A stretch of DNA of 64,000 nt, from positions 806,001 through 870,000 of the forward strand of contig AP026128.1 of NCBI GenBank assembly GCA_030295235.1. The letters run 5' to 3'. A program made the position numbers and the translations under genes. This stretch comes from Fistulifera solaris. Its lineage: Eukaryota > Bacillariophyta > Bacillariophyceae > Naviculales > Stauroneidaceae. Numbering within the stretch: the stretch's first letter is position 1; each line of letters opens with the position of its first letter. Of this stretch, positions 44,154 through 54,019 are shown one piece after another. The notes under the pieces are model-generated. The model did no database searches and was not told the DNA's origin. It saw nothing but the letters and a program-made list of their open reading frames with translations.

Positions 44154-44609
44154 CGAATGAGACGAAGCTTCCTGTGATAGCATCTAATGTGTGACTACTT
44201 TCTTGGAAAAATAATTGATCCTTCCTCAGAGAACAATAGTCTCGTCTACCTTGACATAGACTACTGATCTTTGATCTTTTTTCTTTTGTCGCGTGTTGCT
44301 GTTTTTGTCCTCCGGGTCTTCAGGGACTAATAGCAAGCTTGCAAGTCACGAGCGTGAGGTCATACTCTTGCGAAGGTTCGGGTTGACGAATGACGTACGA
44401 AATTCGAGTCCCATTTCTCGTTGAGAATTATTTCAGTCCTGAGTTGGCAGCGTACCTTTTGCTAACAAAATCGTACGTTGAAGAACGGATCTCGCGATCC
44501 TCCCGATCTTCAAGGCAACGCGCAACCATCAAGGACGAATAGCGCGAAGCAAACGCCGCACGTTGTGATTTTACAATCTTGTCCCTCCTGTAAACTTATA
44601 CCCATCACC

Positions 44610-45292
44610 ATGAAGTTCTCTGCTCTTGTCTGCGCCCTTGCCGCTACTTCGGCTGCCGCCTTCGCTCCCTCCGTCAGCGAGGTAAGAATTGTGGCGGTCG
44701 CTCAATCGCTTTCTCGTCTTCCGGACTATTCTCGTCCGTAAACGGTCACTACTTGCACATACGACTCACATCGTTCCGCTGTTGCTTATGGTTCTATTTT
44801 ACATGATAGCGTGCTAGCACTAGCTTGAACTCGGTCGACCGCCGTGCTGCTTTCGGACAGATCGCCGGTGCCGCCGCTGCCGTTGCTGCTTTTCCTCAGC
44901 TTGCCAGCGCGGATGGTGCCGTCTCTGCCGCCACTGTGAACCGCGCCCGTGGTATCTACGGAGACCGCATTGCCGCTCTGAAATCCGCTGTTGAAAAGGG
45001 TGACCTTGATGCCATTGTTGCTGAAAAGAACGCCTTTGTTCTTTTCAACTCGGGTGCTTACCCCACGGCCAAGAGCAAGCAGCAGAAGAAAGCCGCCATT
45101 GAAGGAACCAACGCCATCTTCAAGGCTATCAAGGCTGGTGATAAGGCCGCTGTCAAGTCTGCCTACAACAGCTATGTTGCTGCCAACGATATCTCACCTC
45201 TTCCGGCCGTTGATGCCAACAAGGGACAGGGATACTCCGGTGACTTTGATTTCCGAGTTAGAACCAAGGCCGGTGCCATTTACGTTCGCTAA
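44610..45292 (+). CDS. Psb31: Psb31-like photosystem II extrinsic protein (thylakoid lumen)
   Basis: Exon 1 is 44610-44681 (MKFSALVCALAATSAAAFAPSVSE), intron 44682-44809 (128 nt, GTAAGA...ATAG, phase 0) and exon 2 is 44810-45292; 184 aa. Targeting is tripartite. A signal peptide ends at the AAAFAP plastid motif and a short transit stretch follows. The twin-arginine lumen signal is DRRAAFGQIAGAAAAVAAFP, cut after ASA. The mature ~125 residues form a helical bundle (RARGIYGDRIAALKSAVEKG..., AAIEGTNAIFKAIKAG) and a C-terminal tail ending GAIYVR. Size and shape fit diatom Psb31, which binds the lumenal face of PSII and supports oxygen evolution. PsbQ-prime is the alternative. Codon use is strongly biased, as expected for high expression. 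Confidence 0.72.
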
Positions 45293-46038
45293 GATTTGAC
45301 AGTTTGGTTCGTGTGATAGCGCCTATTTCATTGTAGCGATCAAATGTTGTGAGTTGGACTAGCACGATCCTCCTGGGATACACACCTGATGAGTTTTCTA
45401 GAAATATTTTTTAAAGAAAACCTTTTCGTAGACTATTAGACGCCTCTTTAGACAGCGAATGACTTAGCAGACAATTCACTTGCGTAAGGTCACAGTTGTA
45501 CGATAGAATATTCTTGGAGAGATACGGAGCACGAATCAAGGCATTTGGGATAAAGCATCGTTTGCATTCAATGACTCACATTTCTTTCGTGTACAAGCGT
45601 GAATCGATTACAAAGTTCCTAGTAGGCTTAAATAAGGTCAATGACTATTGATCAGAACAAAGGATGGAATAGTCGAAGCTCAATTCCAAAACTGCTGGAT
45701 AAGCAATGATACATGATACGGCCCTTAGTTGCAACCCGCTACGACGTAAGGATGTATGATGAATAGATAGTTGCAGTGCCGGTAAGTCTTTCTATTTTTG
45801 TCACGGTCGGACGAACAAAGGACTAAAATGTTGCTCCGCGACTGATCCAACCATTTTGTGAAACATGTTATTTTCACATGAAAACTTCACAACCAACACT
45901 CGTTGCCGAATTCTTTCTCGCTGAAATCTGGTCGTATAAAGGTTGTTATTCTTGACAAAAGCTTCCTTATTCATTTGATATTATCGATTGAATGGTAATG
46001 GGTGAGCAAGTGAACCGCTTTGCTCAATACAATCAACA
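45293..46038. other. Intergenic region, nothing recognised
   Basis: 746 bp of AT-rich sequence without conserved reading frames, repeats or RNA genes that I can identify. Confidence 0.35.
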
Positions 46039-46824
46039 ATGAGACTCTTACAGAATCTTTGGAAGAATAATGATCCTTATCTTCACCCACCGCAACATCG
46101 GCACCAACAGTCGCATCCGACGGTCATCAGTCCAGGCTATCATGTAGGTCCCACCTACTCTCCGCCTCAGCATATGTATTCTCAGCAAAGAATGCCACCA
46201 GCTCCGCAGCAACAGTTACCGCAACAACACCAACAACAGCAGCCATATCCACCTCAACAATACGCCCACCAGACCCCTCAGAAGCCGCTTATGAAGCCAC
46301 CGCAGCCACCCCATCCTAATGTAGCACGAGTGACTACAACGGTCCGAGTTCCACCTCCACCTCGGATGAAACCAGAAGCGCGAGAAAATCTATCTGAGGA
46401 AACGACGTCTGCGTCGACGCGCGATGTGGTGAAGAAATTTATCGCTGACATATGGAATCGTGGTGAAGTCGATTTGATACCAGAAATCTGCAGTACAGGC
46501 TTGAGGTTCAACGGAAACACCGGTTTTGATCGGGTAGGACACGATGGGCTTGCGCGAATGGTGGGAACAATACGAGACGCTTTGGATGATTACCATTGTG
46601 AGATCCATAGCATGGTCGTAGAAAACAATAAGGCATTTTGCCGCTTGAGGTTCACCGGGAGACACACCGGTAGCTTACTCGGATACGAGCCAACGAACAA
46701 GATTGTTGCTTGGATGGGCGCCACTGAGTTTACATGCCAAAATGGTAAAATAGTGAAGGTATGGGAACTCGGTGACGTAAAAAGCTTGGAAGAGCAACTC
46801 AGCAATGACATCGTTGAGGATTGA
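46039..46824 (+). CDS. SnoaL-like (NTF2-fold) domain protein with Gln/Pro-rich N-terminus
   Basis: 261 aa, single exon. Residues ~13-110 are His/Gln/Pro-rich (PQHRHQQSHPT, QQQLPQQHQQQQPYPPQQ) and probably disordered. The domain ~125-255 has the SnoaL/polyketide-cyclase pattern: DVVKKFIADIWNRGEVDLIPE, FDRVGHDGLARMVGTIRDAL, YHCEIHSMVVENNKAFCRLRFTG, GATEFTCQNGKIVKVWELGD. The fold serves many small-molecule enzymes and also noncatalytic adaptors. With a low-complexity N-terminus and no cluster, catalysis should not be assumed. Frame intact. Confidence 0.78.
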   Translation: MRLLQNLWKNNDPYLHPPQHRHQQSHPTVISPGYHVGPTYSPPQHMYSQQRMPPAPQQQLPQQHQQQQPYPPQQYAHQTPQKPLMKPPQPPHPNVARVTTTVRVPPPPRMKPEARENLSEETTSASTRDVVKKFIADIWNRGEVDLIPEICSTGLRFNGNTGFDRVGHDGLARMVGTIRDALDDYHCEIHSMVVENNKAFCRLRFTGRHTGSLLGYEPTNKIVAWMGATEFTCQNGKIVKVWELGDVKSLEEQLSNDIVED

Positions 46825-47426
46825 AAGCACTTTTATTGGACTGTTCGAGTTTTGAAGAGACGAAGCACCTGCCAGATTCTGGCTATTTAATGACTGCTCA
46901 GAAGTTGAGACTGGTCCTTGTCCAATATCACGCCCTTTTAATATCATCTACAACGATAACATCTTAACTACTACGTAATTCACAACTTACGAGTAGTTCT
47001 TGATCCACACGATTACTAAGTTTTCGTCTAAACTTTGTCGTGTCGATGGCTGCCAAAATTGTGGACAAAACATAGATGATTGATGATTAGGCGCTCCGCC
47101 AGTGAGCCCTACCCCTACTACTCTTTATGTGGTAGTAGTCCTTCGCATTATAGAACAGGCTCAAAAACGCCCATCATCAGAAAAGTCATTGATTTTTTGG
47201 GCCTGTTCTACGTACTGTTCTCTGCTAATTTTTCCTACTCAAAAAGCCCTTCGAACTTTTATACATTGCCATACAATTTTCTGCACCCATCTGCACCGAA
47301 AAATACGACCTGAACCAGTGTTTATTTATTCTAACTGTTGTCATTGAATGGATCGTGCAATCAAAGCTGTGAGCACCAAACAATCATTAACACGCGAATA
47401 TATACTAAAAAAGAGCTAGACTTACC
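46825..47426. other. Intergenic region, nothing recognised
   Basis: 602 bp between two plus-strand genes. It contains an imperfect inverted repeat around GGCCTGTTC/GAACAGGCT (47153-47161 and 47200-47208), possibly a hairpin. Nothing else is recognised. Confidence 0.35.
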
Positions 47427-48590
47427 ATGATTTACGCATCAGCTCCGGTTGCACGAGTGCGGCTGTTGTTGTCGATCGGGCTCCTAATGACTGATTTCGT
47501 TTTCTCTCAATCATCGCGCCATATCGGCATGAACGGGGATTTTGTCAGCCGTGGTCTCCAAGCTTTGACAGATGGCCCTACTGATCTTGATGGGATCTGC
47601 GCAGTTGTGCAAGAAGCGTTCACAACAGATGTGCGGTGCGAATGCTTCGGATCACCCGAGCGATTTCTGAGCATAACATGCGACTACCAGTCTTCGATTT
47701 GTGGGGCATCTGGAGAAAATTGCGGCCGTCCTCTCATCGGTGTGTCTGTTGTAGAAGGCAAGATGTTTTCCTCGACTAGCTGTATTCGTGACTATCAGCG
47801 AGGTAGTCGCAAGCTTATGGGAGAGACTTGCATTTCCGTGACTGCTTGTGAGAACCCTCAAGATGGCCTTTGCGGGTGCATCGCTAGCTACGAGTCTCAA
47901 GTCTGCAGCAGTTGCAATGTGTGTGAAGGAGGGGCGGGGCTCTCGTTTGATTGCACCAACGTTAATGCAGAGGCTGTTTCAGAACCTTGCAAAAAGATAG
48001 ACATGGACCTTGATCTCAGTGGCGGTGCCGGTATTCTCGGTAACTTTTTGCCCGAAATGGCGGGCTTGTGTACCGGCTTAGAACGCGCTCTTGATAATCG
48101 TGTGAGCTGTGATTGCTCGCGGGCTAAAGGTGGCTCGTATACTATCACATGCAAGACGGAAGAAGAAAATCAGCAAGACAAATCCGTTTCGGTTCTTTCG
48201 TCCGTGGACGTCATTGAAGGTGCTGTGCAAACTGTCACGGCGTGCACAGACCACCCTGATCCCTATGGCAAGACTTGCACGGCTCTGCAGTTTTGTGAGG
48301 ATGATTCGGAACGGGTGTGTTCCTGTTTAGCAACGTATGATGATCAATCGTGCCGCATGTGTCAAGTATGTGACGGTGGTGAAGGTGTTCAAGTCGACTG
48401 CTCTAACGTTTTCGAGCAAGCTTCTGTACAAGAGTGTCAACCGGTCAAACAATCGACAAGTTTCGAGTTCGTTCCCAATTTTCCTTTTATCGAAAGCGAA
48501 AAGAATGTCGTAAAGAGTGACGCCACACCAATTCACTCTTCCCTAGCGGTCCTGTTTGCCGGATTCCTCATCTTGTCGTGTTTAGCTTAG
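47427..48590 (+). CDS. Secreted or GPI-anchored Cys-rich protein with two duplicated domains
   Basis: 387 aa, single exon. A hydrophobic signal peptide (~10-27) is present, and a C-terminal hydrophobic tail SSLAVLFAGFLILSCLA with no following charge looks like a GPI-anchor signal. Two domains repeat the same cysteine plan (~57-180 and ~213-335). The plan is DVRCECF / RVSCDCS, SITCDY / TITCKT, VSVVEG / VDVIEG, GETCISVTAC / GKTCTALQFC, GLCGCIASYESQVCSSCNVCEGG / RVCSCLATYDDQSCRMCQVCDGG and DCTNV / DCSNV. This points to an internal duplication and a disulfide-rich cell-surface protein. No enzyme motif is seen. Function unknown: wall, adhesion or recognition are possible. Confidence 0.75.
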   Translation: MIYASAPVARVRLLLSIGLLMTDFVFSQSSRHIGMNGDFVSRGLQALTDGPTDLDGICAVVQEAFTTDVRCECFGSPERFLSITCDYQSSICGASGENCGRPLIGVSVVEGKMFSSTSCIRDYQRGSRKLMGETCISVTACENPQDGLCGCIASYESQVCSSCNVCEGGAGLSFDCTNVNAEAVSEPCKKIDMDLDLSGGAGILGNFLPEMAGLCTGLERALDNRVSCDCSRAKGGSYTITCKTEEENQQDKSVSVLSSVDVIEGAVQTVTACTDHPDPYGKTCTALQFCEDDSERVCSCLATYDDQSCRMCQVCDGGEGVQVDCSNVFEQASVQECQPVKQSTSFEFVPNFPFIESEKNVVKSDATPIHSSLAVLFAGFLILSCLA

Positions 48591-48775
48591 AACGATTTAG
48601 GCTGAGCATTTATTTGTAAAAAAATAGTTATGAGTTATAGACACGATAGTCGGTATCCAATGCTAAAAAATTGCTTATTCTTCGTTTGTAGCACTTGTAT
48701 GCTATTGACTGTGCACTGTATTCTTACACCTTGTGCCGACCTATCTATCCACGCTGGTACAAGGAGGCTCCGGTA

Positions 48776-48990
48776 TCTCAATAAAATAAAAATTGAGAGT
48801 TTAGCGTGCTTATTTCCTATCCCTATGACAGAACCGAAACACAATCCGTCTCTAGACTATGTCTAGAATGCGGATTGCCAAGACATCGCCGAGGCAATGA
48901 GCAGGGCTGCCAGCGTCAGGAGTCTGACGCTATTCTCCCTGGGGAACGAGCCCCGTGTGAAAGAAGGAATCTCCCCAGCCCCGCAGCGGC
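48776..48990 (+). other. Chain of stem-loops, GC-rich intergenic island (possible structured RNA)
   Basis: In ~215 bp lie several perfect stems: TCTCAAT/ATTGAGA (48776-48782/48792-48798), CAATCCG/CGGATTG (48842-48848/48871-48877, enclosing a TCTAGA repeat), AGCGTCAG/CTGACGCT (48912-48919/48924-48931) and GGGG/CCCC (48941-48944/48951-48954). The stretch 48890-49000 is clearly more GC-rich than its surroundings and encodes no recognised protein. It could be a non-coding RNA or a transposon remnant. Confidence 0.3.
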
Positions 48991-49071
48991 TAGATGAGGC
49001 GGCTAATGTGGAAAGGAAGAGTCTCGTTATTTGCCAAAAGCATTTCTGTATGTTGCAAAATTCAAATATAG

Positions 49072-49132
49072 TATTTACTATAGTCCAAAGTGTATGTCAA
49101 CTTATCCACGACTGCAATTCAGTCATGAATTA
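49072..49132 (-). repeat. Dispersed palindromic repeat, copy 2 (inverted)
   Basis: Reads TTTACTATAGTCCAAAGTGTA ... CACGACTGCAATTCAGTCATGAA and aligns with the reverse complement of 63747-63810. The palindromic core and the ACTATAG tip are shared. Confidence 0.5.
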
Positions 49133-49679
49133 GTTCTTCCTTGCGACAATGTTACCTACAATTCGTTCCTTCGCCAAATTATCTTGAACTCCATTTGTTG
49201 CTAATGCAATCTAATAGTCTTTAGCAGCGTCTATATTAAAAATCATGATAATTTTACGTCGAATAAGCTGTGAAATGCTGTCTTTCATATCTACTTTAAA
49301 CCAAATTGATTTCCGTGTTTCGGCACGAGTGCACTTCAGTCATTGTCCTGTTGCCTAGCGCCTAACTATTGACTCTCATAAATGATCCTAGTATTTACGG
49401 TCTAAGACGACTCGACATGCGTACAATAATCCCAAATAAATATTGTAAGTAGTTTTTCGCCTCAATTGTGTTTGATCGCCAATGTGACTAAAACGGATTT
49501 TCTACTTGTTAGTGGGGTACCGGTACGATGGGAGGTATTCCCGGTGAGAGATATTTCCCCCGTCGCATTCCAATTCCAACGCATGCGAAAACACCACAAA
49601 ACTTTGACTTTTTCACCAACGCCTTTCATCTCCTAGTCCATGCCATAAACGCGAGTTCACTTCCCAGAATCCTGTGATT
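49133..49679. other. Intergenic region, nothing recognised
   Basis: About 550 bp of AT-rich sequence before the AT-hook gene. It contains a partial CAGTCAT motif (49339) and GGTACCGGTACG at 49516-49527. It should hold the promoter of the gene at 49680. Confidence 0.35.
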
Positions 49680-51619
49680 ATGAGGAATTCTCGCAAGCCC
49701 AAGGTTTTATGCTTAGGCTTATCCTATGCGGATATTGAAGGCCAGTTATCGAAGCTTCAGATAGGCAAAAGAGATCGAAGGTTTCGCGATTGTCGGAATG
49801 GCTCCGTCGATGCGGTCGTCCGTAGTGTCCGTCGAAGTCTACTATCTGCAATGGACGGTCGCGATTTAGCTCGCTGTATTAGCACAGAGAAAATTTGCGG
49901 TGTCGATGTGTATACCGTCAGCCAAGAGAAGGGAGCTGTTTATCGTGAAGATCGGCATCTGGACGCTAATTTCAATCGGCACGATTTCGTAAAGAATTTA
50001 CGAAAACGATTTGGCGAAGACTGCTGTTTTGACGAGATCATTCTGGACTACTTTTGGATTCCGCAGGGATGGGATGCTTCTCATTGGTCGAAATCATTCT
50101 TCGAAAAGACTTTAGTGTCCTTTGCAGCAGAAAATATGCTCCGTGAGGAAACCGGTGCTATTTATCTTCCATTTTGCTTACATTGCTTCAAGTCCGTGCG
50201 TATGGCCTTTCACAAGCTAAAACAGTACTTCAACGTGTCCTTTATCCGAAAGAACGAGCTATCACAAGTTTCTCTATGGAAAGGCACACAGGGCATTGAT
50301 CCCTTCAACATGCAGCATTTCTTGGGAAAGAAACTCAACCAAGAAGACATCTATTGTACATTCGGGCCAAGGGATGTCGCGGAGGCCATGGAAGATTCTG
50401 GAATCTCAAAGTCTGTGCTGGTCAAACTCGCTAGATCTCTGGAAGACTTCCATTCTATTCGATTCATTTGTCTCACGCTGCTACCTGGCAAAAGACCTGC
50501 TTTGACTAAAAGACATTCGGCTCATACATCGGTTGTATTGCTCCATCCAAAGTTGAGCGGGGTTTTTATCAAATGGAACTGGATTCCTCCAGCAATATAA
50601 AAGCTGAAACTAATATTATCAGCTGCACGCCTGCTCGGAGATCAACTTATGAGACGAAACCTCAGACACCTACAGTACGGCGATGCTTATTTCCGGCCGA
50701 AGAGTCAGGATACGCCGTTTTTGTTCCGAGACCCTCGAATTCGGAGATAAGTATGGAAAATACGGTGGCTACATCTCTGCGAAATAGAGAGACTCGTGGA
50801 CGCCACGTCAATGATACACCGATTTCGATAGCGGACTCAGAGCAATCGCGGGGTCGAAGACGTGGACGTCCTCCAAAAAACGCTATCACACCAAGCAAGA
50901 AGTTGAGCATTGATTCTCCATCATCTAAGCTGATAAATACTATAGAGAATCCGCGGGCTCGAAAACGGGGACGTCCTCCAGAAAACGATATCATCCCAAG
51001 CACGAAGTCGAGCGTTGAGTCTCCATCGTCCAACCTGATAAACATTATAGAGAATCCGCGGGCTCGAAAACGGGGACGTCCTCCAAAAAACGATATGAAT
51101 TCAAGCAAGAGCTCCAGCATTGGTTCTCCGTCATCGAATTCGATAATCAGCTCAGAAAAACCGCCGACTCGAAAGCGGGGACGTCCTCCAAAAAGCTGTG
51201 TGACCTCAAACACGAGCTCCGGCGTTACTTCACCTTCATTGAACTCGATAACCATTTCAGAGGAAACGCGGGCTCGGAAGCGGGGACGTCCTCCAAAGTC
51301 AAGCATCGGTGCACCGTCAGTAAGGGACAGCTTACCCGCCCCTGCCATAGTTACACCTATGGGAACACCCGACGTACCCGGTTCGCCAATTTCAAACGAA
51401 AACAAAAGAAGCCGGTCACAGAGTCCGTCTCAAATTCTATTATCTCCTCAGGCGCTGTTTTCTTCGTGTCTCATATCTAACACATTCGACGCTATGCCTC
51501 GACATTATTTCGACGTTAAGTCACAAGGCGAAGTGGGCAATTCGTCGCTTGACGGAGAAGTTGGCTGTGCACCTATTGAGATTCATGAAGCTGGATTTTG
51601 TCGCGTTTATGAAGTATAG
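49680..51619 (+). CDS. AT-hook protein with five exactly spaced hooks and an unrecognised N-terminal domain
   Basis: Start at ATG 49680 (MRNSRKPKVLCLGLSY). One base missing from the A4 run 50508-50511 would join LLPGKRPALTKK to TFGSYIGCIAPSKVERGFYQM, uniting the two frames into ~646 aa. The first ~275 residues look like a folded domain (FDEIILDYFWIPQGWDASHW, ETGAIYLPFCLHCFKSVRMAF) that I cannot assign. The C-terminal half is Ser/Pro-rich with five AT-hooks, RGRPPK or RGRPPE cores. Their GGACGTCCTCC codons start at 50864, 50969, 51074, 51179 and 51284, exactly 105 bp (35 residues) apart. AT-hooks bind the minor groove of AT tracts, so a chromatin or DNA-binding role is likely. Confidence 0.75.
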
Positions 51620-52088
51620 CCAAGACTATGTCGGCAAGTGGTGGCTGTTGCGTAGCTACTAGTGCAATGTAGGAACATAATGCTGGCTTATGAAAGGTTT
51701 CTCCACCCAACTGCAGCTCTGGATGTCCTCTATTGTCTGAATAAACGCGCATGATGTTCAGGATGACCACATCGACTCATAACTACTATGAACTTACACA
51801 TAGTTGATGCTACACATCTAAATGAGCGGGTCTTCGTCACCTACTTTTGTAGTAAGCGTTTCGATTTCCTGGCTCTTTGGTCTCCAAAATTGCAGTGCAT
51901 TGGCTGCGCTGGCAAGAGTTTTATTGTCTTGTCGTCTGTTTGAGACAGCAGGCTCCAGAGATACGGAGACGACCCCTTCTTGGACGCCTTCGCACACATT
52001 CGATGCATCAACATTATTAGACAAGTTGCTTTTTCCTCTTCCTTTAAACTTAAAATTAAAGTTGGTAAGCCTCATCTCAGACTTCTTT

Positions 52089-53567
52089 TCATTCACTTGT
52101 CGCGTGTCCCGCTCGACTGTAGCCTCCCTGATTGTGTTGATCCGTCTCATCCTGCTTTATAGCCTTCTGTAGAACTTCGTATTGTCGAGTTGACAGGCTT
52201 TCTTCCCTGAATGTAACAGAGTACATCGAATGTGAACCGCCAGCGTCGTCCACGAGCTCTTCGTTGCTGCTAGCTCTCAAGCTTTCGATAAGTTGATCCA
52301 TTGTGCACCCATCAGGTACCTCAACATTGTTGATGGCGATGATGCGCGAGCCTAGGGAAGGCCTTTTGTTCTTTGTGTCGTCAAAGTCGTTGTAGCCGGA
52401 AACAACGAAAATAGAATGACGACCGGAGTCTCGGCGCTGATGACGCCCTTCTTTATCACCTTTACTATGAAAGAAATTGATGTGAAAAGGTAACCCAACA
52501 TTTCTCTGATTCTCGGTCTCGCCTACCATCTTCGTCTGTTCCGCTTCAGGCGCCAGCAATGCCCTCGTCAATTCGGCGTTGGGTTGCTTGGCTGTCGGAG
52601 TGCTCATAGTATCATCGTGCAACTCCAGGATTTTGATGCCTACTTTGGACCCTCGTGGAAAGTATAAAGTGGTGGTTTGGGCCTTAGGAGATGTTGATGG
52701 CGATGAGTCAAAAGACGAATGGGATGCATCGGATCTTGGCGAAGCAGATCTATGCGTTTGTAAACGAAGAGTTGCAATTCCTTCGTCGGTTACTAACGAA
52801 GATCCACCGCAAGAGAATGAAGAATGGTCATCTCCAGAGCCATCCTCAAGGTGAATAAAATCCAATCCGTCTGAAAAGTTACTATCAGCCGAAGTTGCCC
52901 GATTTCGGTTGGCTTGGAAAAGAAGATTCTCATGAGCCTGTAATTGGTATGCAACCTTCAAGTCTTCAAATTCTCGTTCTTGATCCTTTGATGCTTTTGC
53001 CTTTTTCATATACTGTTTCATGCAGCTCGCAAGATATCGCTTCGCTTCCGATTTCCTCTCCAATTTGATGGCCAGCTTCTTGTTGCGTTCGGTGAGTGCC
53101 TCGACATTCATCTCCAGCTCTTCGTTCCTTTTCTGCAAAGACTTGATAAGCTCGTGCAAAGAATCAACTTCAGCGGCGTGACTGTCCGATTCGTCATGCA
53201 GAATGGCCAGTGATGATTGAAAGCGATGGATGCTCTTGGTGAGACTCGCAATCGGAGTGCTGTGCAATCCGTGAGATCTTTCTAATTGAGCCAGTGCGTC
53301 AGCCAACGGAAATTTTCCCAATTTGGACTTCGATGCTTTCGGTGACTTCAATATCTCGGACTGATATTCATCGCTCTCCATGGCGGCCAACTCCGATAAC
53401 ACCGAGAGGCAGCTTAGCAGCGAATTTAGTTGAGCTTCAGCGGACGCGGAATTCTCATCAGCTAGGCTCTCATCCCCTCGACTTTCGCCTGACTCTGGAG
53501 TGATAAGTTCTGTCTGCATCATACTGGTCAGAGCCTGAGGTGGTATGATGGGAGCGGTGAACGACAA
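52089..53567 (-). CDS. Coiled-coil protein with C-terminal PDZ-like domain
   Basis: 492 aa from ATG 53567. Residues ~125-220 form a coiled coil (LHELIKSLQKRNEELEMNVEALTERNKKLAIKLERK, in parts). A Ser-rich acidic linker (~230-300) follows. A region ~305-460 looks like a PDZ-type fold with a long insert: TTLYFPRGSKVGIKILELHDD, then FFVVSGYND-like, LGSRIIAINNVEVPDGCTMDQLIESLR, with GSRIIAINN in the place of the family's GDRIVAVNG strand. Beyond the stop, a +1 frame from about 52150 down to 51818 runs 110 codons without a stop and is Lys/Arg-rich (EATVERDTRQVNEKKSEMRL). It may be the true C-terminus after another single-base error. Probable scaffold; partners unknown. Confidence 0.65.
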   Translation of the reverse strand: MSFTAPIIPPQALTSMMQTELITPESGESRGDESLADENSASAEAQLNSLLSCLSVLSELAAMESDEYQSEILKSPKASKSKLGKFPLADALAQLERSHGLHSTPIASLTKSIHRFQSSLAILHDESDSHAAEVDSLHELIKSLQKRNEELEMNVEALTERNKKLAIKLERKSEAKRYLASCMKQYMKKAKASKDQEREFEDLKVAYQLQAHENLLFQANRNRATSADSNFSDGLDFIHLEDGSGDDHSSFSCGGSSLVTDEGIATLRLQTHRSASPRSDASHSSFDSSPSTSPKAQTTTLYFPRGSKVGIKILELHDDTMSTPTAKQPNAELTRALLAPEAEQTKMVGETENQRNVGLPFHINFFHSKGDKEGRHQRRDSGRHSIFVVSGYNDFDDTKNKRPSLGSRIIAINNVEVPDGCTMDQLIESLRASSNEELVDDAGGSHSMYSVTFREESLSTRQYEVLQKAIKQDETDQHNQGGYSRAGHATSE

Positions 53568-54019
53568 ACGCAGCAGAAGTTCGGCTCAGTTTTGAAGCTT
53601 CTCCGAGCGACGAAGCGTGTAAATTGTTGACTTGGTTGCGTTTCAAGTTAATCCGATCGATTGCAAAGTACTTGTTTAGTGAACAGAACTTGATGGATGC
53701 TGCTTGACACTTCTGTAAAAAAAATGCGAAAGCGAATCTTGCTTCGTCTTTTCTTTGGCGCACCTCTTCAACAGTCACAATCTTCTAAGTAAAGTTTTCA
53801 TCTCATAATGCAAAACAACCTTCATTTGCGCAAAGGTACGAAAGCGAAGCGGCATTCAAGTTACTATCTGATGGAAAGAAGATTACTTTTTATGATTGCC
53901 CAAGCGTGAGAAAAGCTATACCCGGCTGGCGTGTCGAACGCTTGTCACTCTCACAGCTCGATTTCATCGAAGTGCTTTGTTTATATGCTTGTGTTGCAGA
54001 TCACACAAAGCCCGGCACC

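Noticed and set aside
50662-51405. A 247-codon open frame on the minus strand opposite the AT-hook repeats
   Set aside because: It mirrors the 105-bp tandem repeat of the plus-strand coding sequence; its repetitive GGRPRFRARGFS product is the antisense reading of the AT-hook units. No independent evidence of a gene.
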